Below, piece by piece: positions 22,111-28,447 of a stretch of 28,727 bases of DNA. The first letter of the stretch is position 1. Each line of letters starts with the position of its first letter. Position numbers and translations under genes: made by a program. Source of the DNA: Prevotella sp. (GTDB lineage Bacteria > Bacteroidota > Bacteroidia > Bacteroidales > Bacteroidaceae); assembly GCA_017428805.1 (NCBI GenBank), contig JAFRQC010000064.1, positions 1 to 28,727 of the forward strand, written 5' to 3'. Below the pieces are notes generated by a model. That model was not told where the DNA came from, ran no database searches, and was given only the letters and a program-made list of their open reading frames with translations.

Positions 22111-24225
22111 TTAATTCATCACTAAATCACACACCATTCCTTGTTTGACGGCGGTGCCTGCAAAGATACTCTGCGACTTCACCTTACCGCGACCTCTCAC
22201 ACGGGCCTTCACACCTCGGCTCTCCAACTGATACACAGCATCGCGGGCACCCATACCAACGAGGTTCGGCACAATGTTACGCGCCGTCTTCGGGGTAGCA
22301 GTCCGCTGGCCTTTCACGCCGAGACTGTTCATCACATAGCCCGCAGCATCAGTGTCGCCCGTCTTCACTTCAGGCGTGAAGCTGGAGTTCTCATCACGGG
22401 CATCATCGACGCTGAGTTTCAGATGCTGCGCCATCACACCCTCGGAGATCTTGTGGAACACCACACCGCTCATACCGCCACCAGAGGCAGGCAGTCCCGA
22501 CTTCTTCAGACAGACGATGCACGTGTAACGGGGATCATCGGCGGGGAAGTAACCGGCAAAGCTCAGCCAGTAACGTGTGGTACCGGAGTGGTAGCTGCCA
22601 TACTGGTCGGCCACCTGTGCCGTTCCCGTCTTTCCGGCCACCTTGAAGCTCTTCGAACCAGCCTTACGGCCCAATCCCTGACTCACCACGTGCTCGAGGA
22701 TTGTCTGCATCGTCTTGATGGTCTGCGGCTTGGCGATGCGCTCCTTCAGCACCTCGGGTTCAAACTCCCGGATCACCTGTCCGTCCTTCACCAACTGTTT
22801 CACGAAGCGGGGCTTCATCATTTTACCGTTGTTGGCAATGGCGTTGTAGAACGATACGGTATTGATAGGCGCGATCTGCGTCTCGTAGCCGATACTCATC
22901 CAAGGCAGGGTGGTCTTACTCCAGTATTTCGCACGGTCGGTGGTCTTCGTGTCCGGCATACGGATATACGGCGGCTGATAACCCACGAGGGGGATCTTCA
23001 GGTCTTCGTGGATGCCCACACGGTAGAGACCTTGCACGTATCTGGTCGGATTGCTGCCGTAGAACTTATCAATCACGTAGCTGACACCGATATTCGAACT
23101 GACCTCCAGCGCGCGAGCCACATTGATGTCCTGATAACCGCCGCGACGCCAGTTGTGGTCTTTCATCACACGACCGTGCATCTCCATCACACCGCTGCCG
23201 GTATGAATGACGAAGCTCGTGTCCACCACCCCGTCGTCGAGGGCCACGAGGAACGAGGCGACCTTGAACACCGATCCCGGCTCACAACGGAAGCTGATGG
23301 CGCGGTTCACCATCTCGTAGTACCGTCCGTCGGCACCTCTTTCCATATTCACGATGGCCTTGATGTCGCCCGTCTTCACCTCCATTAGGATGGCGACACC
23401 CATCTCACCGTTAATCTCCTTCAACTCGTCGATGACAGCGTGCTCAGCCAGATCCTGCATCCCCACATCGATAGTGGTTACGATATCGGCACCGTCGATG
23501 GGATTCAGCACGGGGATATCCATATACTTGTTCAAGACCTTACGACGGTGCATCAGTCCGTTGGTTCCACGCAGGATGGAGTCGTAGGAGAGCTCGAGGC
23601 CGTACTTCGCGCTGTCCTTCGCACCGAACATATCGCCGATGGTGCGCTGTGCCAGCGAACCGAATGGCCGGCGACGGGCGTTATTCTCCTCCCAGTGGAA
23701 GCCGCCCCTGTATTTCGGCAGCGAGAGGAACGGCAGCGCCTTCACCTCGCAGAACGTGTTATAGTCGATGCGTCGGGGCCAGATTGCCCAGTTGCGGGCA
23801 CCAACACTACCGTTGCGCTGCACCTTCTGCTTGCCCTCCATAAGATTGTGCTTGAACTCCTCTATCGAACGTGAGGGGAATATCTGGTGCAGGCCTGCAC
23901 AGAGACTGTCGAACTTCTCCACCCACAGCGAGTCGCGCTTCTTCACCCACGTCGTATCGTCGGCGCCGGCCTGGAAGTCGAGGTATATCTTGTATTCGGG
24001 AATGCTGCTGGCCATCAGCTGTCCGTCGCAGCTGAGGATGTTTCCACGACCGGGCTTCACGCTCACGCTATCGCGCTTCAGTCTCGCAGCCACCTCCGAC
24101 CAATACTGCTTCTTCGCCGTCATAATATAGAGGGCCTTGCCGATGACGGCAAACCCTATCAGTGTCATCACTATCGCGATGGCGAAATAGCGGGGCATCA
24201 CTTTATCGTTCCTGAACTTACTCAT
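22111..24225 (-). CDS. ftsI: Septal penicillin-binding protein FtsI (PBP3 type) with PASTA domain
   Basis: FtsI is the class B transpeptidase that cross-links septal peptidoglycan. The product is 704 aa. There is one membrane anchor (about 12-35) and a dimerisation/pedestal region. The transpeptidase domain carries all three active-site motifs: SVFK (Ser318), SSN (376-378) and KTG (532-534). A C-terminal PASTA domain lies at about 645-704 (NIVPNLVGMGARDAVYQLES). E. coli FtsI is shorter (588) and lacks PASTA; a PASTA tail is common in Bacteroidota. The start overlaps the end of the ftsL-like gene by 8 bp. Confidence 0.95.
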   Translation of the reverse strand: MSKFRNDKVMPRYFAIAIVMTLIGFAVIGKALYIMTAKKQYWSEVAARLKRDSVSVKPGRGNILSCDGQLMASSIPEYKIYLDFQAGADDTTWVKKRDSLWVEKFDSLCAGLHQIFPSRSIEEFKHNLMEGKQKVQRNGSVGARNWAIWPRRIDYNTFCEVKALPFLSLPKYRGGFHWEENNARRRPFGSLAQRTIGDMFGAKDSAKYGLELSYDSILRGTNGLMHRRKVLNKYMDIPVLNPIDGADIVTTIDVGMQDLAEHAVIDELKEINGEMGVAILMEVKTGDIKAIVNMERGADGRYYEMVNRAISFRCEPGSVFKVASFLVALDDGVVDTSFVIHTGSGVMEMHGRVMKDHNWRRGGYQDINVARALEVSSNIGVSYVIDKFYGSNPTRYVQGLYRVGIHEDLKIPLVGYQPPYIRMPDTKTTDRAKYWSKTTLPWMSIGYETQIAPINTVSFYNAIANNGKMMKPRFVKQLVKDGQVIREFEPEVLKERIAKPQTIKTMQTILEHVVSQGLGRKAGSKSFKVAGKTGTAQVADQYGSYHSGTTRYWLSFAGYFPADDPRYTCIVCLKKSGLPASGGGMSGVVFHKISEGVMAQHLKLSVDDARDENSSFTPEVKTGDTDAAGYVMNSLGVKGQRTATPKTARNIVPNLVGMGARDAVYQLESRGVKARVRGRGKVKSQSIFAGTAVKQGMVCDLVMN

Positions 24226-24730
24226 CTATATAAATAATGTATGGTGGCTGGTCTGCGACGTGCAGCACACTGTCCTTATTCTGTTTCAACGCCTCGAGCA
24301 CTTTACTCTCACGGCACTTCTCCGTCAGGGTGCTGGAGCACGAGAGAGCCTTGTACTTCGCATCGAGCACCTCCTTCTCCAGTTTGTCGATGGCTATCAG
24401 ATCCTGCTGGCACTGGTATCTGAACGCCACATAGACGATGGTGAAGACCACCATCAGCAAGAAGAGCCAGATCTGTCGGCGCACCATATCGGCGGTCAGG
24501 AAGTCACCACCGAGGATCGTACGGAGCGTCAGCGTCGGTGTCAGCTTGGGATCTTCCTCCTTCGCCTGCTCCTTGATCATCTGGATGGTCTTTTTCGTTT
24601 GCTCCTTAACATCCTCCAGAGCATCCTTTTCCCCTCCTGAGTAGGAGGGGCCAGGGGTGGTCTGATCTGCCTTCTCTTCTACGACCGCCTCCTGAATCTC
24701 CAATTCTATATCGTCTTTCTTCTTACCCAT
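24218..24730 (-). CDS. FtsL-like division protein with repeat-derived insert
   Basis: 170 aa from the ATG at 24728-24730; the frame extends three codons further to a GTG. An acidic, Lys/Glu-rich cytoplasmic N-terminus of about 90 residues is followed by one membrane segment (IWLFLLMVVFTIVYVAF). A short coiled-coil-like outer part follows (LIAIDKLEKEVLDAKYKAL), ending QPPYIIYIDE. FtsL proteins are poorly conserved, so the call rests on topology and the slot between rsmH and ftsI, where Bacteroidota keep ftsL. The segment DQTTPGPSYSGGE (near residue 24) is translated from the 39-bp palindromic repeat. The gene overlaps ftsI by 8 bp. Confidence 0.8.
   Translation of the reverse strand: MGKKKDDIELEIQEAVVEEKADQTTPGPSYSGGEKDALEDVKEQTKKTIQMIKEQAKEEDPKLTPTLTLRTILGGDFLTADMVRRQIWLFLLMVVFTIVYVAFRYQCQQDLIAIDKLEKEVLDAKYKALSCSSTLTEKCRESKVLEALKQNKDSVLHVADQPPYIIYIDE
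24629..24667. repeat. Dispersed palindromic repeat, copy B, inside the ftsL-like coding region
   Basis: This is the exact reverse complement of 364-402 over 39 bp. Thirteen whole codons are read in frame on the minus strand as DQTTPGPSYSGGE, so the insertion keeps the frame. The hairpin core is 24631-24650. Confidence 0.88.
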
Positions 24731-24736
24731 CTCTTT

Positions 24737-24768
24737 CACCTTTTCACTTTTTCACCTTTTCACCTATT
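24737..24768 (-). repeat. AAAAGGTG tandem array (rsmH-ftsL junction)
   Basis: Plus strand: CACCTTTT, CACTTTTT, CACCTTTT, CACCTATT, each exactly 8 bp. It covers the end of rsmH (EKVKK and TGA) and the whole gap to the ftsL-like start. Confidence 0.9.
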
Positions 24769-25658
24769 CTCAGCTTCGCGCTTCTGCTCCTGGGGTTCCT
24801 CACCTGTTCCTCCTCATCCGGCACAATCACCTTCCCCCCGATCTGACGGAAGGGCGACTCGGTGCGCCCGAAGAAGTCCTGCTTCACCTTTCCCTCCACG
24901 TTGCCCGCCTTCATCATATTCTTCACCAGACGGTCTTCCAACGAGTGGTAAGTGATCACCGAGAGCCTGCCACCCTCGCAGATAAGGTCTCTGGCACCAT
25001 TGAGCATCTCTTTCAGGGCGTCCATCTCGTGGTTCACCTCGATGCGGAGTGCCTGGAACAGCTTCGCAGCATCCTTTTTCCACAGGCCGTTGTCTTCGTT
25101 GATGCCCAACACCTGCAAGAGATCGCTGGTGGTCTCAATGCGTTTCGCGGCTCTTGCCTTCACGATGGCGGAGGCTATCCTTCGGGCATTTTTCAGTTCA
25201 CCGTAGATGTAGAAAATGTCTGACAACTGCTCCTCGCTGTAATTATTCACGATGTCTGCCGCCGTCATCCCCGAACGCTTGTTCATCCGCATATCGAGGG
25301 GTGCATCAAAACGGAAGGAAAAGCCGCGTGACTCGTCGTCGAAGTGATGGCTCGACACACCGAGGTCGGCCAACAGTCCGTCGATTTCCTCGATGCCGTA
25401 GTAGCGCATCCAGTTCTTCAGATAACGGAAATTACTTCTTACAAACGTGAAGCGCTCATCGCTGACGATGTTCTGCTCTGCATCCTCATCCTGATCGAAG
25501 CTGTACAGGTGTCCCTCTGCCCCCAGCCTACTGAGGATCTCACGGCTATGCCCGCCGCCGCCGAAGGTCACATCTACGTAAACACCGTCGGGCTTGATCT
25601 CAAGCCCGTCGACGCTCTCCTTCAGGAGCACTGGTATATGGTAACCTTCAACTATCAT
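24744..25658 (-). CDS. rsmH: 16S rRNA (cytosine-1402-N4)-methyltransferase
   Basis: RsmH (MraW) methylates N4 of C1402 in 16S rRNA using S-adenosylmethionine. The product is 304 aa. It starts MIVEGYHIPVLLKESVDGL, followed by the SAM-binding motif VDVTFGGGGHSREIL (about 28-42), the typical DGLLADLGVSSHHFD (about 95-109) and RGFSFRFDAPLDMRMN. The C-terminal part has LRIEVNHEMDAL and VITYHSLEDRLVK. These motifs are diagnostic. It is the second gene of the dcw cluster, as in most bacteria. Its last residues (EKVKK) and stop codon come from a tandem repeat. Confidence 0.97.
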   Translation of the reverse strand: MIVEGYHIPVLLKESVDGLEIKPDGVYVDVTFGGGGHSREILSRLGAEGHLYSFDQDEDAEQNIVSDERFTFVRSNFRYLKNWMRYYGIEEIDGLLADLGVSSHHFDDESRGFSFRFDAPLDMRMNKRSGMTAADIVNNYSEEQLSDIFYIYGELKNARRIASAIVKARAAKRIETTSDLLQVLGINEDNGLWKKDAAKLFQALRIEVNHEMDALKEMLNGARDLICEGGRLSVITYHSLEDRLVKNMMKAGNVEGKVKQDFFGRTESPFRQIGGKVIVPDEEEQVRNPRSRSAKLRIGEKVKK

Positions 25659-25675
25659 TGCGGTAGCAAATTTTT

Positions 25676-25707
25676 CACCTTTTCACCTTTTCACTTTTTC
25701 ACCTTTT
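25676..25707 (-). repeat. AAAAGGTG tandem array (mraZ-rsmH junction)
   Basis: Plus strand: CACCTTTT, CACCTTTT, CACTTTTT, CACCTTTT, with further partial units to 25718. The array reaches the mraZ stop codon (TCA at 25707-25709). Confidence 0.9.
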
Positions 25708-26156
25708 CACTCTTCACCCGACATAATCTTCTCAAACTCCTCGCCGAACTCCTCGTCGCTCTTCAGCGTCTTCTGCAGATTCTGCGGCGACCAGATCTCG
25801 ATGGTGTCGTCCATTCCGATGAACTGCAAGTCCTGCCCGATGCCTGCCGCCCGCTGGAGGCGCTTCGAGATCAGGAAACGGCCGTTGCCGTCGAGCGTAA
25901 CGACCTCAGCCTCCGACACGAACTGGCGGAACATCTGCTGATGCACCGGCTTCCAGGGGCGCAACTGCTCCTTCAGCATATCGAGTCGTTCGTTCCAGAC
26001 ACTTTCGGGATAAAGCACGAGACACGACTGGAACACATCCTTCCTCAGCACAAGGTTTTCCTCGCCAGATGCAGAGAGCACCTTGCGGAAAACAGCCGGC
26101 AGGAAAGCCCTTCCCTTAGCGTCTGTCTTTGCTTCAACATTACCCAAAAAACGCAT
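25707..26156 (-). CDS. mraZ: Transcriptional regulator MraZ
   Basis: MraZ is an AbrB-like ring-forming DNA-binding protein that controls the dcw operon it heads. The product is 149 aa, the usual length. Two SpoVT-AbrB-like halves are visible: FLGNVEAKTDAKGRAFLPAVFRK in pieces (residues 3-25, with the DxKGR motif) and VVTLDGNGRFLISKRLQRAAG (about 87-107, with the DxxGR motif). It is the first gene of the cluster. An operator of its expected type and a -7 box lie directly upstream, so autoregulation is likely (inference from E. coli, where MraZ represses its own promoter). Confidence 0.95.
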   Translation of the reverse strand: MRFLGNVEAKTDAKGRAFLPAVFRKVLSASGEENLVLRKDVFQSCLVLYPESVWNERLDMLKEQLRPWKPVHQQMFRQFVSEAEVVTLDGNGRFLISKRLQRAAGIGQDLQFIGMDDTIEIWSPQNLQKTLKSDEEFGEEFEKIMSGEE

Positions 26157-26183
26157 AAACCTTTTATATAATAGATTCGGTTA

Positions 26184-26191
26184 CAAAATTA
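26184..26191 (-). promoter_or_regulatory. Probable dcw promoter in front of mraZ, -7 box
   Basis: The minus strand reads TAATTTTG, matching TAnnTTTG, about 28 nt before the mraZ ATG. The MraZ-type operator lies immediately upstream, across the expected -33 region. Confidence 0.65.
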
Positions 26192-26200
26192 CACATTTTT

Positions 26201-26226
26201 CCCCACTTTAATCCACTTTTCCCCAC
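26201..26226 (-). promoter_or_regulatory. Probable MraZ operator: three direct repeats at 10-bp steps
   Basis: On the minus strand, GTGGGGAAAA, GTGGATTAAA and GTGGGGAAAA follow one another exactly 10 bp apart (plus-strand cores at 26201, 26211 and 26221). MraZ of E. coli binds TGGG-type repeats separated by one helical turn near its own promoter. The middle copy is GTGGAT and so is weaker. The position between the -7 box and upstream DNA fits regulation of the whole cluster. Confidence 0.82.
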
Positions 26227-26337
26227 TTTTTTTAGAATTTAACTTTATTTTAATGATTTCAAGGGGTTGTGTGTACAAAATACATTTAAAAAAATCATTT
26301 TTTCTTCAATTTATGCACACATTTAAAAGAAATGTGC

Positions 26338-26345
26338 TATTTTTG
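26338..26345 (+). promoter_or_regulatory. Probable promoter of the glsA-like gene, -7 box
   Basis: TATTTTTG followed by CAGAC matches TAnnTTTGC and lies 25 nt before the ATG at 26371. An imperfect inverted repeat (GCACACATTT, 26315-26324, with AAATGTGC, 26330-26337) abuts it and could be an operator. The divergent mraZ promoter lies about 150 bp away; between them I see only AT-rich sequence. Confidence 0.6.
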
Positions 26346-26370
26346 CAGACTGTTAGCGAAAAGTATAGAA

Positions 26371-27195
26371 ATGGCAGACTTGACAAAGAAGACCATTGAT
26401 ATCGACAAGATACTCAAACAGAAGATGGGACCGAAGGCAAAATTCGTGCCCGGGTTCCTCGTCAGCTGGCTCAAGCGCATCGCCCATCAGGATCAGGTGA
26501 ACGCCTATCTCTGGGAGAGCCGCGACAAGGTCGGCGTAGAATGGCTCGAAGACTGCATGCACTATCTCGACACGACGCTCGAGATAGAAGGCAAGGAGAA
26601 CCTGCCCGACCCCAACGACGGGCGCCTCTACACCTTCGTGAGCAACCATCCCCTCGGCGGTGAGGACGGTGTGGCCCTCGGCGCCATCATCGGACGGCAC
26701 TACGACGGACGCTTCCGCTACCTCGTCAACGACCTGCTTATGAACCTCCCGGGGCTCGCTCCCCTCTGCATCCCCATCAACAAGACCGGCAAACAGAGCC
26801 GCAACTTCCCCGCAATGGTCGAGGCCGGCTTCCAGAGCGACAACCACATGCTGATGTTCCCCGCAGGCCTATGCTCCCGCAAGAAGGACGGTGTCATCAG
26901 CGACATCCCCTGGACGAAGACGTTCATCTCGAAGAGCGTCCAGTACCAGCGCGACGTGGTGCCCATCCACTTCGGCGGTCAGAACTCTAACTTCTTCTAC
27001 CGTCTGGCAAACTTCAGCGACCGGTTCCTGCCCTTCAACCTCGCGATGCTCTTCCTCGTCGATGAGATGTACAAGAACGTCCACAAGACCTTCCGCGTGG
27101 CCATCGGCAAACCCATCCCCTGGCAGACCTTCGACAAGTCCCGCTCACCCAAAGACTGGGCTCAGTATGTCCGCTCAGAGGTTTATAAACTGTAA
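26371..27195 (+). CDS. glsA: Acyltransferase, probably GlsA-type O-acyltransferase of glycine lipid synthesis
   Basis: 274 aa, starting MADLTKKTIDIDKIL (the upstream ATG at 26332 lies inside the promoter and is rejected). PlsC-like acyltransferase motifs are present: SNHPLGGEDG (about 95-104, the His...Asp catalytic block, here H-x5-D) and FPAGLCSRKKDG (about 168-179). In Bacteroides, glsA (O-acyltransferase) lies beside glsB (N-acyltransferase) and the pair makes mono- and di-acylated glycine lipids; the same pairing is seen here. It could also be annotated as a hemolysin-like or lysophospholipid acyltransferase. The stop codon lies within a CTGTAAC direct repeat. Confidence 0.78.
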   Translation: MADLTKKTIDIDKILKQKMGPKAKFVPGFLVSWLKRIAHQDQVNAYLWESRDKVGVEWLEDCMHYLDTTLEIEGKENLPDPNDGRLYTFVSNHPLGGEDGVALGAIIGRHYDGRFRYLVNDLLMNLPGLAPLCIPINKTGKQSRNFPAMVEAGFQSDNHMLMFPAGLCSRKKDGVISDIPWTKTFISKSVQYQRDVVPIHFGGQNSNFFYRLANFSDRFLPFNLAMLFLVDEMYKNVHKTFRVAIGKPIPWQTFDKSRSPKDWAQYVRSEVYKL

Positions 27196-27209
27196 CCGTA
27201 AACTGTAAC
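27190..27209 (+). repeat. CTGTAAC direct repeat at the glsA-glsB junction
   Basis: CTGTAAC occurs at 27190-27196 and 27203-27209, the first containing the glsA stop codon. Its reverse complement, GTTACAG, is repeated three times downstream of glsB (28253-28275). Confidence 0.75.
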
Positions 27210-27215
27210 AAAGAT

Positions 27216-28211
27216 ATGGAACAACCAATTATCGCCCCCATCGACAAAGAAATCCTCAAACAGGAGCTGACCCCCGAGCGCCAGCTCCGCATGACCAACA
27301 AGAGCCACAACGAGATCTACATCATCACGGCCCACAACGCACCGAACGTGATGAAAGAGATCGGACGTCTGCGTGAGATAGCCTTCCGCGAAGCAGGAGG
27401 CGGAACAGGCAAGGCGATGGACATCGACGAGTTCGACACCTGCGAGAACTGCTATAAGCAGCTCATCGTGTGGAACCCCGAGGCCGAGGAGATCATTGGC
27501 GGCTACCGCTACCTCGAAGGCACCAAGTGGGAGATGGACGAGAAGGGCCAGCCCAAGCTCGCCACCAGCCACATGTTCCATTTCTCAGAGAAGTTCCTCA
27601 AGGAGTACATGCCCTATACCATCGAGCTGGGCCGTTCGTTCGTCTCGCTGCCCTACCAGAGCTCCCGCATGGGTGCCAAGAGCCTCTTCGCCCTCGACAA
27701 CCTCTGGGACGGACTCGGCGCACTCACCGTCATCATGCCCAACGTACGCTACTTCTTCGGCAAGTTCACCATGTATCCCTCCTATATCCGTCGCGGGCGC
27801 GACATGATCCTCTACTTCCTCCACAAGCACTTCGCCGACAAGGAGAACCTCATCACCCCGATGAAACCGCTGGAAATCGAGGCAGACCCGAAGGAGCTCG
27901 AGGCGCTCTTCTGCGAGCCCGAATTCAAGGAAGACTACCGCATCCTCAACGCCGAGATCCGCAAGCTGGGCTACAACATCCCGCCGCTGGTGAACGCCTA
28001 CATGAGCCTCTCGCCCACGATGAAGCTCTTCGGCACCGCCATCAACTACGGCTTCGGCGACGTCGAGGAGACGGGCATCCTCATCGCCATCGAGGAGATC
28101 TTCGAGCAGAAGCGCGTCCGCCACATCGACTCCTTCATCAAGGAGCACCCCGAGGCCTTCAAGATCACCAGCGGTGCCAACAAGATCATCTATAAGGAGA
28201 AAGAAGCCTAA
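27216..28211 (+). CDS. glsB: GNAT-fold N-acyltransferase, probably GlsB of glycine lipid synthesis
   Basis: 331 aa, no signal peptide. It shows the pattern of OlsB/GlsB-type acyltransferases that acylate an amino acid: IGRLREIAFREAGGGTGK (about 49-66), DIDEFDTCENCYKQLIVW, EIIGGYRYLEG, and IELGRSFVSLPYQSSRMGAKSLF in pieces (about 138-160). In Bacteroides, GlsB joins a 3-hydroxy fatty acid from acyl-ACP to glycine, giving commendamide-like molecules; GlsA then adds the second chain. It lies 20 bp after the glsA-like gene, so it is probably cotranscribed. A strong terminator follows. The alternative annotation is a generic hemolysin/GNAT protein. Confidence 0.8.
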   Translation: MEQPIIAPIDKEILKQELTPERQLRMTNKSHNEIYIITAHNAPNVMKEIGRLREIAFREAGGGTGKAMDIDEFDTCENCYKQLIVWNPEAEEIIGGYRYLEGTKWEMDEKGQPKLATSHMFHFSEKFLKEYMPYTIELGRSFVSLPYQSSRMGAKSLFALDNLWDGLGALTVIMPNVRYFFGKFTMYPSYIRRGRDMILYFLHKHFADKENLITPMKPLEIEADPKELEALFCEPEFKEDYRILNAEIRKLGYNIPPLVNAYMSLSPTMKLFGTAINYGFGDVEETGILIAIEEIFEQKRVRHIDSFIKEHPEAFKITSGANKIIYKEKEA

Positions 28212-28216
28212 ACAAT

Positions 28217-28243
28217 AAATCCCCGCCTCTGCGGGGATTTTTC
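28217..28243 (+). terminator. Rho-independent terminator after glsB
   Basis: A 10-bp perfect stem, AAATCCCCGC with GCGGGGATTT, closes on the loop CTCT and is followed by TTC, six bases after the glsB stop codon. Confidence 0.92.
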
Positions 28244-28252
28244 TTGCAGCGC

Positions 28253-28275
28253 GTTACAGCGTTACAGCGTTACAG
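28253..28275 (+). repeat. GTTACAG(C) tandem array downstream of glsB
   Basis: GTTACAG occurs three times at an 8-bp step (28253, 28261, 28269). It is the inverted form of the CTGTAAC repeat in front of glsB. Confidence 0.88.
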
Positions 28276-28303
28276 TTAAAAACAGACAGGTAAAAAGTCA
28301 AAA

Positions 28304-28447
28304 ATGAATTCTATATTTATTAATTCTTTTGTTTTGAAGAAATTACCAATGCAGGTTGCTTTGTATTGGAATACGAAGGCTAAAAAAATAATTGACAATA
28401 TTTATTTAAAAGAAAAACCCCAAAAAAGACAAATTCTTCCTCAATGA
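28304..28447 (+). CDS. Hypothetical 47-aa protein, AT-rich
   Basis: The ORF runs ATG 28304 to TGA 28445-28447 and encodes MNSIFINSFVLKKLPMQVAL, then YWNTKAKKIIDNIYLKEK and PQKRQILPQ. It is basic, with no clear membrane segment and no motif I recognise. Its stop overlaps the next start codon (ATGA), as in coupled genes. Base composition is much more AT-rich than in the preceding genes, with AAA, ATT and AAT codons prevailing. It could be a real small gene or the 3' remnant of a larger one. Confidence 0.4.
   Translation: MNSIFINSFVLKKLPMQVALYWNTKAKKIIDNIYLKEKPQKRQILPQ

Noticed and set aside
22141..23388. 415-aa plus-strand ORF opposite ftsI
   Set aside because: It is antisense to a gene with all three penicillin-binding motifs; the composition is typical of a reverse-frame artefact.
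11752..25718. CRISPR array as explanation for the repeated junction sequences
   Set aside because: Units are only 7-8 bp, adjacent or nearly so, with no unique spacers and no cas genes.
26332..26370. 13-residue N-terminal extension of the glsA-like protein
   Set aside because: The ATG at 26332 precedes and overlaps the -7 box TATTTTTG, so it would not be in the transcript.
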